From: Euperipatoides rowelli
Taxonomy: Eukaryota > Onychophora > Udeonychophora > Euonychophora > Peripatopsidae
Direction: 5' to 3' (one strand)
DNA: 10,592 nt
Assembly: GCA_003024985.2 (NCBI GenBank)
Contig: PXIH01S0027019.1
The notes beneath the pieces are model-generated. The model searched no databases. It saw nothing but the letters and a program-made list of their open reading frames with translations, and had not been told where the DNA came from. Shown here one piece after another: positions 1-7,619 of this stretch. Position numbers and translations under genes: made by a program. The number at the start of each line of letters is the position of its first letter. Within the stretch, counting starts at the first letter, position 1.

Positions 1-530
1 TAATAAGGATGGAAATAAAAATCCAAAATGAAATGATTGATTGTTTATATCTGAGTATGGTGACAAAATTTAAAATTATGCAACAATAAAAATAATAAAA
101 AGAATAGTCTTGAAAGAAGAATCACGAATACGATATGAAATATTAATTTAAACAATTATTTATTAAGGATTATAAATTGGACAAGTCTATCTTATATCAA
201 CTTTCATCAAAATTTAGACTGACTCTAACCTTGAGACATCGCAAGAATATAATTTTCACAACTAAATATTATCAAATATAAAAATATACTGAAACTTTTC
301 TGTCTGTATTGCCTTTTTTAACATCTGAACAAAAATGTCAATAGTCAGGAATATATAAATATGACCTACAAATATACAATGTATTATCCAATATATAAGG
401 AGAACATAGGGAATTAAATCAATTTAAATGATTAAACATTAAAACTGGGGACAAGGACAAAAAAAATAAAAAAACATATAAATTAAATGAATGGCAATAT
501 TTTCACAACTATAATAAATAAATAAATATA
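1..530. other. A/T-rich non-coding sequence
   Basis: I see no open frame, RNA gene, terminal repeat or convincing splice site here. The stretch is dominated by A and T runs, with short TAAA/TAAATA repeats near 514-528. It directly abuts the donor-like motif of the exon candidate at 539-650, so if that exon is real this would be its downstream intron on the minus strand. Confidence 0.6.
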
Positions 531-538
531 AGACTTAC

Positions 539-650
539 GTCTGCTGCAGACATTGTTCGCAGGCGGTCTTCCAGAGATCGTTGAACTTTTCATAGCAGAA
601 GTATATCTTGAAAGAGTTTGAATCATAAGATAATTGATATGTAAATGTCC
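539..650 (-). CDS. Candidate internal exon, unrecognised protein
   Basis: On the minus strand a 112-nt stretch is open in one frame between an AG at 652-651 and a GTAAGT donor at 538-533. It starts with two bases of a split codon, has 36 full codons and ends with two bases of another. The peptide is rich in aromatic residues and cysteine, and includes the stretch YFCYEKFNDLWKTACEQCLQ. The same frame stays open upstream to a TGA near 681, so the exon could begin up to about 30 nt earlier. The donor matches the consensus well. The acceptor is weak, with no good pyrimidine tract next to it. I do not recognise the family. It may be a host exon or part of a decayed mobile element, because the neighbouring island to 1270 is also coding-like but broken. 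No partner exon is visible below 530. Confidence 0.3.
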
Positions 651-699
651 CTATGCAAATGTTCTTGTATGTTGCATAAGTTCACAAGTTCTTTTTTAA

Positions 700-1270
700 A
701 AAAAAAAAAATTGGTTCGGAGGAATTAATAAGTCGATGTGTGTGTCGAAACTTATTCTTGGTAGATCTTCTATTATGTAACAGTAGCAACTTCTGGATGA
801 CGGTCGAGATATTCAGCGTTTATATGAATTCACTCAGAGAATTTCGGCCAGAGACAATCAAAGTGGGAGAGGTCTTTAGTGTATATTGGCCTTAGATGCT
901 TTAGACCGGAGAACATTATAGAACAGGTATCTGGGCCATGTTATTGGCCTCTGCTAATCTCTGCTTTAGCTGGTTTATCTCCCTGATATTGGACAAGAAG
1001 TAGCCGCTAATTTTCTTGAAGTCAGCTTCAGCCTTTAACTGGTCTAAAGTCGGAGGTGAGCTGGATACCTTGGACATATTAAAATTACTTTTGCTTGATT
1101 TTTCGGAGGTGACTGGATCGATATTCTTGGCTGGGGAGCACAATTTCTCCTAGCCACTGGAGGTGCGTTGATAGCCGATGGTGTTATGTCAAAGTACAGT
1201 AGAGCAGAAATCTAGGCTGGGTTCTGGTAGTGACTTCAAATCTTTGAGGGTTGTTGGGCCTTCATCTGCA
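700..1270 (-). pseudogene. G+C-richer island with broken coding-like frames
   Basis: This stretch stands out from its A/T-rich flanks by base composition. On the minus strand an open frame runs from about 1152 to 916. Its only upstream boundary is an in-frame TAG that doubles as a possible AG acceptor, and it has no early ATG; the first is an internal ATG near 1080. It begins with serine/lysine-rich sequence (around CSPAKNIDPVTSEKSSKS) and ends in a heptad-like, probably helical segment (SNIREINQLKQRLAEANNMA) before a TAA. Other minus-strand frames also read as plausible protein at 900-780 and 1240-1090, each broken by stops. This mixture suggests an old coding sequence with several frameshifts, or short exons I cannot join. 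No family, zinc knuckle or polymerase motif is visible. An origin in a mobile element is possible but not shown. Confidence 0.3.
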
Positions 1271-1274
1271 GCTT

Positions 1275-3040
1275 GACTTGTCTATAAATATTTATTCTTG
1301 TAGTTCAATAACTACTGATAAAAAAATTTCTAAGAAAATTTTCTGTTGAAAAAAATGTCTGAATGTGTCGTGAAGATCCAAGTCCTAACCGTTATACCCT
1401 TAATTTTTAAAAATGCAGGTTTAAGGTAAGGAATTAGCATACTGACTGTCCCAAGTTTTAATAAAAGAAACCGAACCAATAAGATTTTGAAAGGTGGTTT
1501 TCTGAATAAATTAAAGTTTGATCACCAATAATATTTAAAATTTATTAAAACTCTAGTGGAAGTTAAATTCTCCATAGGTTAGGGTGTTCATAACTATTGT
1601 TAAACAGTGTCAGGTGCTTATTGTATTCCTCCAGAGGTGGGAACATGACTCATCAGTAAGAATAAAAATATACAAAAATTAAAATTTACTGTTATGGAAA
1701 TATTTATAATAATGCCAAAATTAAAAATATTAAATGTTGTGGAAATATGCCTTACAAATAACAACATAAGAAAAATCGGACTACGGGAAATTGAAATAAT
1801 TACTTTTCAGTTTTAATCATCGTTCTCCTTGAATGGGCGCCCTTAATTGTGAATCGATAAAAATCATTGTCTAATGGTAAACAACAGTTTAGCCGATTGG
1901 TCTAGTTTACAGGGAAAATTACCCGAGATGATCTCTGAAAAGAGTGTCTGTCTTTTGTAAATTAAATGGAAGAGAACTATCAAAAAAGATTAATTTCTCC
2001 GCATTACTATCCAGATTTACTAAACAAAAATACTAAAATCGAGCTTACAGACATATTTTCATATTAATATGTCTGAAACAGACAATCAATGGAATGAACA
2101 AAAAAAGGGAGGGGGGGGGGTATATACCACATCCTTAGGAAACGACAATATCAACTCAAAAACATAATTTTGAAAAAAATCAATAATAAAAAAATTCATA
2201 TTTCAAAGAAAGAAGTCTATTGCAAGCATAATTTAATCGTCACACAAAAACTACATTAGTTATTAAACTTCTGTCTTTTAACAAAAAAAATGAGAAACTA
2301 TTTTCCTATCAAAGGAGTTAATTTTAAAGATATTAGGTGATGAAAAATATTAATTCTTAGTAATTAATTTACAAACTGTAACCTCATATATAAAAAAAAT
2401 TGAACAACTATATAAATTTGAAGGATATATAAAAACTTTTGAAAAGTGTATAAGGAAATGGGCCATTGTACGGGAGGCCATTAAAAAAAAGCTGTCTATA
2501 TTTCTCAGAAAAGCTATATTAAAAAAAGGCTATAGTTTTAAATGCTTAGCAAGATTCTTCCATGAAAGAAAATAAAAAAAAACTACATTGATAAAATTGT
2601 CTGTCTGTTAGGACAGAGTAGGAGACAAAAAATGAAAATATCGAAATTAAATTACTTTTATTATAATTTTTCTACTTCTTTACTCTTAAATTATTCTGTG
2701 ATTGCTAATAGAATACTATAAAAGTATCGAGCGGGGGAATTTTTAAATATTTCCCCTTTTCCCAGACTAATGTTAAAATACTAGACTTGTCTTACTTTAA
2801 TCTTGTCTATAACAACTGCTGATTATTTACATATTAATCTAGTCTATTCATCGAACTTAGGTCATGTCCCTAGTGATTTAGATTGTTTGAAATAACCATA
2901 TTTTTCAGACAGTGTTATTTTGGACATTCGATTATCCTAATAAAAAAAAACAATGAAAAAAAAAAAGTCCTTTCTTATCTAAAAAAATCAATTCAATGGA
3001 AGAATGAGTAAAAACTATTGTCCGAATTCTTAGAAACTAA
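1275..3040. other. Long A/T-rich region without clear genes
   Basis: No convincing gene is present apart from the small exon candidate at 1563-1648. Minor structures are a GGGCGCCC palindrome (1835-1842), an inverted repeat with 10-bp arms and an 8-nt loop (2048-2057 with 2066-2075, CAGACATATT/AATATGTCTG), and a G-run of about ten at 2112-2120 next to an A-run. I found no terminal repeats bounding the block. Confidence 0.5.
1563..1648 (-). CDS. Possible short terminal exon
   Basis: On the minus strand the sequence before 1648 has a pyrimidine-rich tract, a branch-point-like CTGAT and an AG (1650-1649). It is followed by an 86-nt stretch with 27 codons and a TAA at 1565-1563. The peptide contains FPPLEEYNKHLTLFNNSYEH and looks protein-like for such an A/T-rich neighbourhood. 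I do not recognise it. The plus strand of the same interval is also open for 48 nt (1608-1655) between an AG and a GTAAGA, so strand is uncertain. It could be chance, a fragment of a transposon gene, or the end of a host gene whose earlier exons I cannot find. Confidence 0.18.
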
Positions 3041-3044
3041 TTAG

Positions 3045-3693
3045 AAATACATTTCCTATTCAAAAAAAATAAAAGCAAAATCAAAACAAATCAAGGCTAT
3101 ATATTGGAATAAAGTTTTGACTGGGCATCATTATTCACTATTAAACTCCAGAGCGATAATGCCTCTTGAAAACTCTGAATTTCAAGCGGGCTGTGAGGCT
3201 GTTTTGGTGGGTGCGTACAGCTACGCTGAACATTCAGTCCAAAAGTGTAAGAAGGCTAGGATTACTCCTACCCCTCAAAAAATAAACAAAGCTACTGATA
3301 CATATGGTTTAAAAATGGTGGATGCCTTGTGTGGGACTTTTGAAATGGAATATGCTGCAACAGAAAAATATGACATGCTGACAAAAGCATATGCAGATAT
3401 GGCACCAGTCACCAGGCGGAATCTGGTTCAGGAACCGTCTCCAAAACTTCATTCACTCAGTCAAGAGAAGATACACACACGCATACATTCCAACAGATGC
3501 AAGAATGAGGAAAAGAAAGGCAAGAGTCGGCCAAAAGAAAGATGTACATGTAAGACGAGGATTACAACAAATTAGAGGATACAGATGGGAGGCAGCCAAC
3601 GTGGAAGAAAAATTGAACTCTGAAGCGAAGGAGGTTCCAAAAAGTTGGATGGGGGAAAAAAACTTTAATTATTTAATAATACTTTGTCACTAA
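3045..3693 (+). pseudogene. Unrecognised coding remnant in two overlapping frames
   Basis: The first frame is open from 3045 to 3575. Its first 70 nt are A-rich and do not look coding, and the first ATG is at 3159. A possible AG acceptor ends at 3148, so real coding may begin at 3149. The peptide is of ordinary globular composition to about 3410, with stretches such as YGLKMVDALCGTFEMEYAAT. From about 3391 the next frame is open to 3693 and reads as a basic protein (for example ARMRKRKARVGQKKDVHVRR) with tryptophans before and after. The simplest reading is one old gene with a single frameshift between about 3390 and 3450: a globular N-terminal part, then an arginine/lysine-rich, possibly nucleic-acid-binding C-terminal part. 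An alternative is a spliced exon ending at a GTAAGA donor at 3550. Base composition is richer in G+C than the flanks, as in the other mobile-element islands here. I do not recognise the family and assign no function. Confidence 0.4.
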
Positions 3694-3892
3694 AATCCCT
3701 TTTTCTACATTACAAAATCTTCATTTACAAAAAAAATTAAAATCTATATTTATATCTAAACTTCAGAGTGTCAGCTAGTTTGCTAAAAAAATTCTTATCT
3801 TTAATCCACCACCTCTTAATTAATGCATCAATATCAACATCCATTCTGAAGATGTTTTTAGTTACCTAAGCCTTGAAACAAAACAAAACAAA
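3694..3892 (+). other. A/T-rich leader before candidate first exon
   Basis: There is no gene here. Just before the ATG at 3893 lie A/C-rich repeats (AAACAAAACAAAACAAA) and two tiny upstream open frames, one starting near 3823 and one near 3852. If the downstream exon is real, this is probably 5' untranslated or promoter sequence. I see no clear TATA box or initiator at a convincing distance. Confidence 0.3.
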
Positions 3893-3926
3893 ATGGATGA
3901 CAAGGGATCTACTTCAATTTATGAAG
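3893..3926 (+). CDS. Candidate first coding exon (acidic small protein)
   Basis: An ATG in a favourable start context (A at -3, G at +4) opens a 34-nt stretch encoding MDDKGSTSIYE plus one base. It is followed at once by a strong GTGAGT donor at 3927-3932. The next two candidate exons on this strand (7821-7835 and 8227-8321) keep the same phase and continue the same acidic, serine-rich composition. That agreement is the main support for calling it coding. A 343-bp SINE sits 78 nt into the proposed intron. The joined product would be about 47 residues with no signal peptide or membrane segment. I do not recognise it. The intron of about 3.9 kb is long, and other exons could have been missed. 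Confidence 0.45.
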
Positions 3927-3983
3927 GTGAGTTTATTTATTAATGTGCTTTGTAAAAAAAACTTTTGAACACGGGTTACCAAT

Positions 3984-4004
3984 ATCCCCTTCACCATTTT
4001 TTTT
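3984..4004. repeat. Target-site duplication, left copy
   Basis: This 21-nt sequence (ATCCCCTTCACCATTT followed by T5) recurs at 4348-4368 with one T-to-G change. The two copies exactly flank the SINE body. Read on the minus strand it begins with an A-run directly after the SINE tail, as expected for target-primed insertion at a T-run/A site. Confidence 0.8.
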
Positions 4005-4347
4005 AAAATATATATATATTGGTGCTTCCCATAACTTTTTGGGAGAAGCGACTACTTTATTTACAAATTATATACAATATTTACAAGTCATTGTTCAGGA
4101 TACAACAATGATGCAGGCTAATCCGGTTTATTTCCAATGGTCCTTAATCTTCTTTATATGCCAACTTTTTACAGAAAACTCCTATTTTACTTCTGCTTGG
4201 ATGAAAATCACCCCAATATCTTGATCTTTCAGAAAGAAAGACTTCCGAATATTGGGGTCGGACAGCAGAAGCCTTGAACTCGGCTCGTGCCGACACCAAG
4301 GGACACAAAGTGGTGCAGCTCAACCCACTGCGCCACCGCCCCTTGGC
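4005..4347 (-). mobile_element. tRNA-derived SINE with target-site duplications
   Basis: Read on the minus strand, the element starts at about 4347 with a tRNA-like head. Box A of the RNA polymerase III promoter is TGGCGCAGTGG (4335-4325). Box B is GTTCAAGGC (4279-4271), a full match to GWTCRANNC, about 44 nt further on. The head starts GGGGCGG and ends with a CCGACCCC acceptor-like strand that can pair with it with one mismatch. A TCGGC/GCCGA hairpin precedes box B. T-arm pairing is poor, so this is a tRNA-related SINE and not a functional tRNA. The body (4260-4015) is unrelated to tRNA and includes inverted ATATTGGGG/CCCCAATAT arms (4256-4248 and 4219-4211). The tail is an AT repeat ending at 4005. 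Direct repeats at 3984-4004 and 4348-4368 bound it. A LINE with an APE-type endonuclease probably mobilised it. I cannot name the family. Confidence 0.82.
4271..4335 (-). promoter_or_regulatory. Internal Pol III promoter (A and B boxes)
   Basis: Box A TGGCGCAGTGG (4335-4325) and box B GTTCAAGGC (4279-4271) are both close to consensus and are correctly ordered and spaced on the minus strand. They would direct RNA polymerase III transcription of the SINE toward lower coordinates. Confidence 0.75.
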
Positions 4348-4368
4348 ATCCCCTTCACCATTTGTTTT
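4348..4368. repeat. Target-site duplication, right copy
   Basis: This matches 3984-4004 at 20 of 21 positions, with a G in place of one T. It borders the tRNA-like head of the SINE. Confidence 0.8.
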
Positions 4369-4374
4369 TTTAAA

Positions 4375-4654
4375 AAAATTAGGCTAGTAAAAAAACGCAA
4401 TATTTTCTTTTCTAGTTTACTAGAAAAGCCAGATGAAAAAAAAAACTTTTCCCCTAAAAATAATAATAAAAATGCTATTTACAAAATAATAAAAAAAATC
4501 TAAACGTGCACCAGTGTACACTAATAAAAATATTACTGTTGCTTGTACAGGCCATTACAATCTATTTTTGTTAAAACTTAATTAACTAATTGGTTTAGAC
4601 CTGACAACTCATAAACAATAACATACTCGTCCGGATCAAGATTTGATCATTTTT
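4375..4654. other. A/T-rich spacer
   Basis: No gene or recognisable repeat is visible. Composition is A/T-rich with long A-runs up to about 4500, and becomes more mixed as the Gag-like island begins near 4620. Confidence 0.45.
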
Positions 4655-5137
4655 CTAATCGCTAAATTTTAGTTTATAGCGAGAATTCTGATGGCTGTCA
4701 ACGGCTTCGAAGGGGCGATTAGTGTTGAGCAATGCTTCTAAACAAGTGCCATAATCTGCACAAATTCTGCATTTATACCCATATGTACCATGATATTCAC
4801 ATCAAGGAAGGGTTTCTCCTTCCTCCTCCTCATCTTCTGCTGGCTCAGTCTGTATTTCTCTTTCAGCATCCTTTGGCATCGCTGGCCGCACTATGTTTGG
4901 CTGCGCTTTCGCTGTTGCAGACCGCACTCTGTTTGGCTGTGTTTTATCGCGGAAGTAATTGTATAAATTTGTACATTTGCTACATGGGTTCTCTTGTGTA
5001 TCATGGTAAGCATACTCAGAAGGGAGGGGTGTTCTCTTTGTTTGTATTTTTCCTTGTTTTGGTTGAGGTGTTGGGTTGACGCTTGAACTATTTTTAGTGG
5101 GGATTTGAAGTCTCTCTAAAAGCCTCACGCCCCCCAT
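4655..5137 (-). pseudogene. Charged CxxC-rich reading frame with one internal stop
   Basis: On the minus strand an ATG at 5137-5135 opens 111 codons to a TGA at 4804-4802. The same frame then stays open for 48 more codons to a TAG at 4657-4655. The N-terminal part is basic and rich in proline and glutamine. The middle has a CSKC motif, then a 12-residue near-repeat around KTQPNRV/KAQPNIV, then a strongly acidic stretch (AEDEEEEGE). Past the TGA comes a second cysteine cluster (KCRICADYGTC). The two clusters share the spacing YHxT-x4-CxxC, which suggests one zinc-binding-like module present twice and a TGA that arose by mutation. It lies 3' of the Gag-like zinc knuckle on the same strand, so it may be the next part of the same retroelement. 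No protease, reverse transcriptase or integrase motif is seen, and a captured host fragment is possible. Confidence 0.4.
4886..4945 (-). repeat. 36-bp-period tandem duplication inside the CxxC frame
   Basis: Positions 4886-4909 and 4922-4945 agree at 21 of 24 bases with a 36-bp offset, which is exactly twelve codons, so the frame is preserved. Both copies encode a QPN-x-VR core. Confidence 0.7.
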
Positions 5138-5224
5138 CTATCACGGGTTTTGTTTACTGGTGAGAAACGTTGGAGTCTGACGTCTTCAGGTTTTTTGCTA
5201 GTTACTGATGTGGATTAGGTTTCT

Positions 5225-5880
5225 TTGCGCTTGCAATACTTGGCTGTGCCCATGGCCTTTGCAAGAGTAGCATTCAATAATAGCAGGCCGCTGATGCATT
5301 GATAGTGTTCGGTTTATGTCCCTCATGCTGATATGCATTATTTATGTTTTCTCCGCTAACACTTGTTTTATCATTATCGTAAGATGAAACGTCATTCAAT
5401 TCGATCGCCTTCCTGGGTTTATTAACCTTTTTAGACTTTTTTTAGTCTAGCTCGCCCAATTCATAAAAATTTGGGTTATTCTCGTCCAATTCATCAGTGA
5501 TCTCTACAAGATGGACGGGGACCGAGTCTTATAGCTTTATTGTGCTTATCAGAATCTAGTACAATATCTACTGCTTGTGTAAGCGTTCTAGGTTTTTCTT
5601 TTAGCACATCCAGTCTTATTGATGAGTTAGCTAAGCCTCTTTTAAATTGTGTCAGCAACAGCTTTCATTTGTGGGCCCCAGTGTGATCCCAACATGTTTG
5701 ATGTGGCTATCAAATGTTGCTGATAAGCCCCTAGTGTTTCACCTGGCATCTGGATACAGGCTAATACTAGTTTCAGACCATCATCTTCTTCGGGCGCTTT
5801 TGAAAATAAAATTTTAAACTGTCTTATTCTATGAACGAAAGTATTTCGACTTCCCATAAAATATTGTTGCACACTAAAAA
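5225..5880 (-). pseudogene. gag: Decayed Gag-like gene of an LTR retrotransposon
   Basis: The minus strand carries successive open pieces in different frames that together read as a Gag polyprotein of Ty3/gypsy type. 5880-5642 gives a helical, capsid-like stretch with GETLGAYQQHLI. 5660-5494 gives a second stretch with QFKRGLANSSIRLDVL, TLTQAVDI. That pattern (QF..GL....R..LL, then TL..A..I) is typical of the C-terminal end of Ty3-type capsid domains. An acidic linker follows in a third frame (5510-5442, DELDENNPNFYELGELD) to a TAA. A CCHC zinc knuckle lies at 5272-5233. At least three frameshifts and several stops make it non-functional. An AG at 5875-5874 marks a point where coding quality falls off upstream. 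Gag normally coats the element's RNA in cytoplasmic particles. No LTR, primer-binding site or Pol domain is visible, so only a fragment is left. Confidence 0.68.
5233..5272 (-). other. CCHC zinc knuckle remnant (nucleocapsid)
   Basis: The minus strand encodes CYSCKGHGHS in one frame, then KYCKRK two bases out of frame. Cysteine codons lie at 5272-5270, 5263-5261 and 5235-5233 and the histidine codon at 5248-5246. The arrangement matches CX2CX4HX4C with two bases lost before the last cysteine. Such knuckles bind RNA in retroelement Gag proteins. This one is broken. Confidence 0.75.
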
Positions 5881-5909
5881 TAATTGAACATAACTCAGAT
5901 AAAAAAATG

Positions 5910-6290
5910 ATTTTTGAAAAAAAAAAAATTGGAGGGTGGGGAAAAAACTTTTTATTCTACCTTTTTGTTTTTGGGGTTTTGTCCGTGTTTTTAGGAACTA
6001 TTTTTCTGTCTTTTATGCGGACGCCTATGGCTTTTAGACTACTGTTTACCAGTGCCTTACTTATAAATCATTAATATTTTGAAGGGGGGAGGGGGGAATT
6101 CTGAAAAAAAAAAAATTTCTGGAAAAAATCTTCTCTATGTCCGGGTTTAGGTACTATTTTTCTGTCTTTTATGCGGATGCCTATGGCTTTTAGACTATGT
6201 CTTACCAGTGCCTTATTAATATTTAATATTTTGAGGGAGGTGAAAAAAAATTCTGAACAAAAAAAAAATCTCAAAATTCTGGTTTGATTT
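5910..6290 (-). repeat. 156-bp-period tandem repeat, about two copies plus a partial
   Basis: The core at 5991-6060 recurs at 6147-6215 with only a few changes and a 1-bp indel. Flanking A-runs and G-runs (GGAGGGTGGGG, GGGGGGAGGGGGG, GAGGGAGG) recur in looser form, and a partial third copy runs to about 6290. On the minus strand both cores encode a basic peptide with SLKAIG[IV]RIKDRKIVPK in the same relative frame. The changes include one conservative Ile/Val and one silent change. It lies just upstream of the Gag-like remnant on the same strand. It may be the far 5' part of that element or an independent minisatellite. Confidence 0.65.
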
Positions 6291-6399
6291 TTGACGTTTA
6301 AATCTATTTTTATCTGTTCTATCAAAAAATCGCGTAAAAAAAAAAAAATTATGCAAAATGCTGCATAGAATATTAAAAATGGACATTTGATTTCCAAGA

Positions 6400-7016
6400 T
6401 GCCTACTATGGCTAAGTTATAATATAATGTAGTAATGAAAGTTGAAAGTGGAATTTAAGAAATTATAAAATAGTTCTTTATATTCTAATGTGACCTGAAG
6501 AAGGGGATAAAAAACTCCAATATGCTGGCCATTTTTTAAAAAAAAAGTTAAAACAGACATGTTAACTCCCCACCATTAGGGGTTATATTTAACCCATCAC
6601 ATGTGCATTAAGTGTGGGGATATAATTTTTCCCCATGCAAAAACATGCATAACACCAACATTATGTGCAGGTTGAGAAAACCACCCATCATGAAAGTTTC
6701 TGTGTTGAATGTTCCACTTGAAAAAAAAACTGGCATCCAATTCCCTTCTATTAACATCATGTAATTCTTAAATTCACTCATTATTATTATTATTATTAAG
6801 TTTTCCAATAGGTCATATACAGTCTATCAGTGTGAAAAAGACAGACTGAGATTTCACACCTCCAGCATACCATTTGTCATTCTCATATCTTTAAAAGTAA
6901 CTTGAAATAAAACCTGATCTTTATTTTTATATATTTTAATTATTATACTTTAATTTTATTTATTTTTATGCTTTAAAATTAGAATTACATCATCGGCTAA
7001 AATATTTACATGATGA
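6400..7016. other. A/T-rich spacer with small inverted repeats
   Basis: No gene is visible. Small structures are a CCCC/GGGG hairpin near 6568-6582, a TTA microsatellite (about 6779-6799), and an inverted repeat GTGTGAAA (6830-6837)/TTTCACAC (6852-6859). The open frame on the minus strand at 6808-6608 is low-complexity at its start and does not look like protein. Confidence 0.45.
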
Positions 7017-7020
7017 TTAA
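7017..7020. repeat. TTAA target site, left
   Basis: TTAA directly precedes the left terminal inverted repeat. piggyBac-family elements insert at and duplicate TTAA. The matching copy is at 7620-7623. Confidence 0.78.
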
Positions 7021-7619
7021 CCCTTTGCCTGTCTTTGAATCATGTGATTCAAACCGTGTTCATTTCAGACGCCTGTGTATCATATACTGTATATGATTCA
7101 AAATACATATGACTTTAAATGCTAAAATTTTTTGTTCACAGAATGAAAAATAAACGATCGTTGGAGCTAAACGTATCAGTTTGAAAGTGTTCTAACTTGC
7201 TATGCATCACATATGATTCACAAAACGTATCAATGTTAACTATATGAAATAATAGTTTTAGGTAATGAAAACATAAATATACACAAGATTAAATTTTGTA
7301 TTTATAACAAATTATAAGTTTTTTTTATAAAACATTAATTTATTTTATATTTAGATACAAAATATTTTTTTTTTAAAAAAAAAATTAATTTGCGCTAAAA
7401 TGAAAGTATCTTATTTGATACAAAAAGCATATGAAAAATAAATTCTACTCATACGCTTTTTGAGTCCTATGTGATTCACATTGTTTTATTATTATTATTT
7501 CATCCTGGAACAACTACATACCTAAAAATATTAATTTTATGCCTTAAATCATAATAGATCAAAAGATATAAAAAAAATGTACGAGAAGTAACCTTGAAAA
7601 TTGCTTAGACAGGCAAAGG
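7021..7619. mobile_element. piggyBac-type non-autonomous element (MITE), 599 bp
   Basis: The left end is CCCTTTGCCTGTCT (7021-7034) and the right end, read inward on the minus strand, is CCTTTGCCTGTCT (7619-7607). These are identical inverted repeats apart from one missing C. Both ends abut TTAA (7017-7020, 7620-7623), the hallmark duplication of the piggyBac superfamily. A CCCTTTGC-type terminus is also typical of several piggyBac-like elements. The 599-bp interior is A/T-rich with no transposase frame, so it depends on a transposase from elsewhere. A perfect 8-bp inverted repeat with a 2-nt spacer (TTGAATCA/TGATTCAA, 7035-7052) sits next to the left end. The word T[AG]TGATTCA occurs four times (7043, 7092, 7212, 7470). 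Orientation is arbitrary. Confidence 0.82.
7035..7052. repeat. Subterminal palindrome of the MITE
   Basis: TTGAATCA, a TG spacer and TGATTCAA form a perfect inverted repeat one base past the left terminal repeat. The right half matches the T[AG]TGATTCA words repeated inside the element. It could be a transposase-binding site. That role is inferred from position only. Confidence 0.6.

Noticed and set aside
2108-2120. G-run beside A-run as a retroelement polypurine tract
   Set aside because: No LTR end or matching Pol sequence is nearby. Similar G/A runs are scattered through the window.
4258-4345. Functional tRNA gene on the minus strand
   Set aside because: A and B boxes are good, but the T-arm does not pair fully, the acceptor stem has a mismatch and no sound anticodon arm is visible. 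The flanking duplications show it is a SINE head.
3943-4503. Two plus-strand open frames
   Set aside because: They cross the SINE and its flanking duplications on the wrong strand and have no independent coding support.
4732-5079. Plus-strand open frame of 115 codons
   Set aside because: It is the antisense of the charged minus-strand frame at 4655-5137, which has the better composition and the cysteine modules.
6071-6397. Minus-strand open frame of 108 codons
   Set aside because: Much of it is A/T-run translated as phenylalanine and lysine. Only the tandem-repeat core inside it looks coding, and that is reported as a repeat.
6608-6808. Minus-strand open frame of 66 codons
   Set aside because: It begins in a TTA microsatellite, has no splice or start support and no protein-like pattern that I trust.
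7061-7112. Exon candidate after TTCATTTCAG
   Set aside because: The acceptor-like site lies inside the piggyBac MITE and the open stretch ends soon without a donor.
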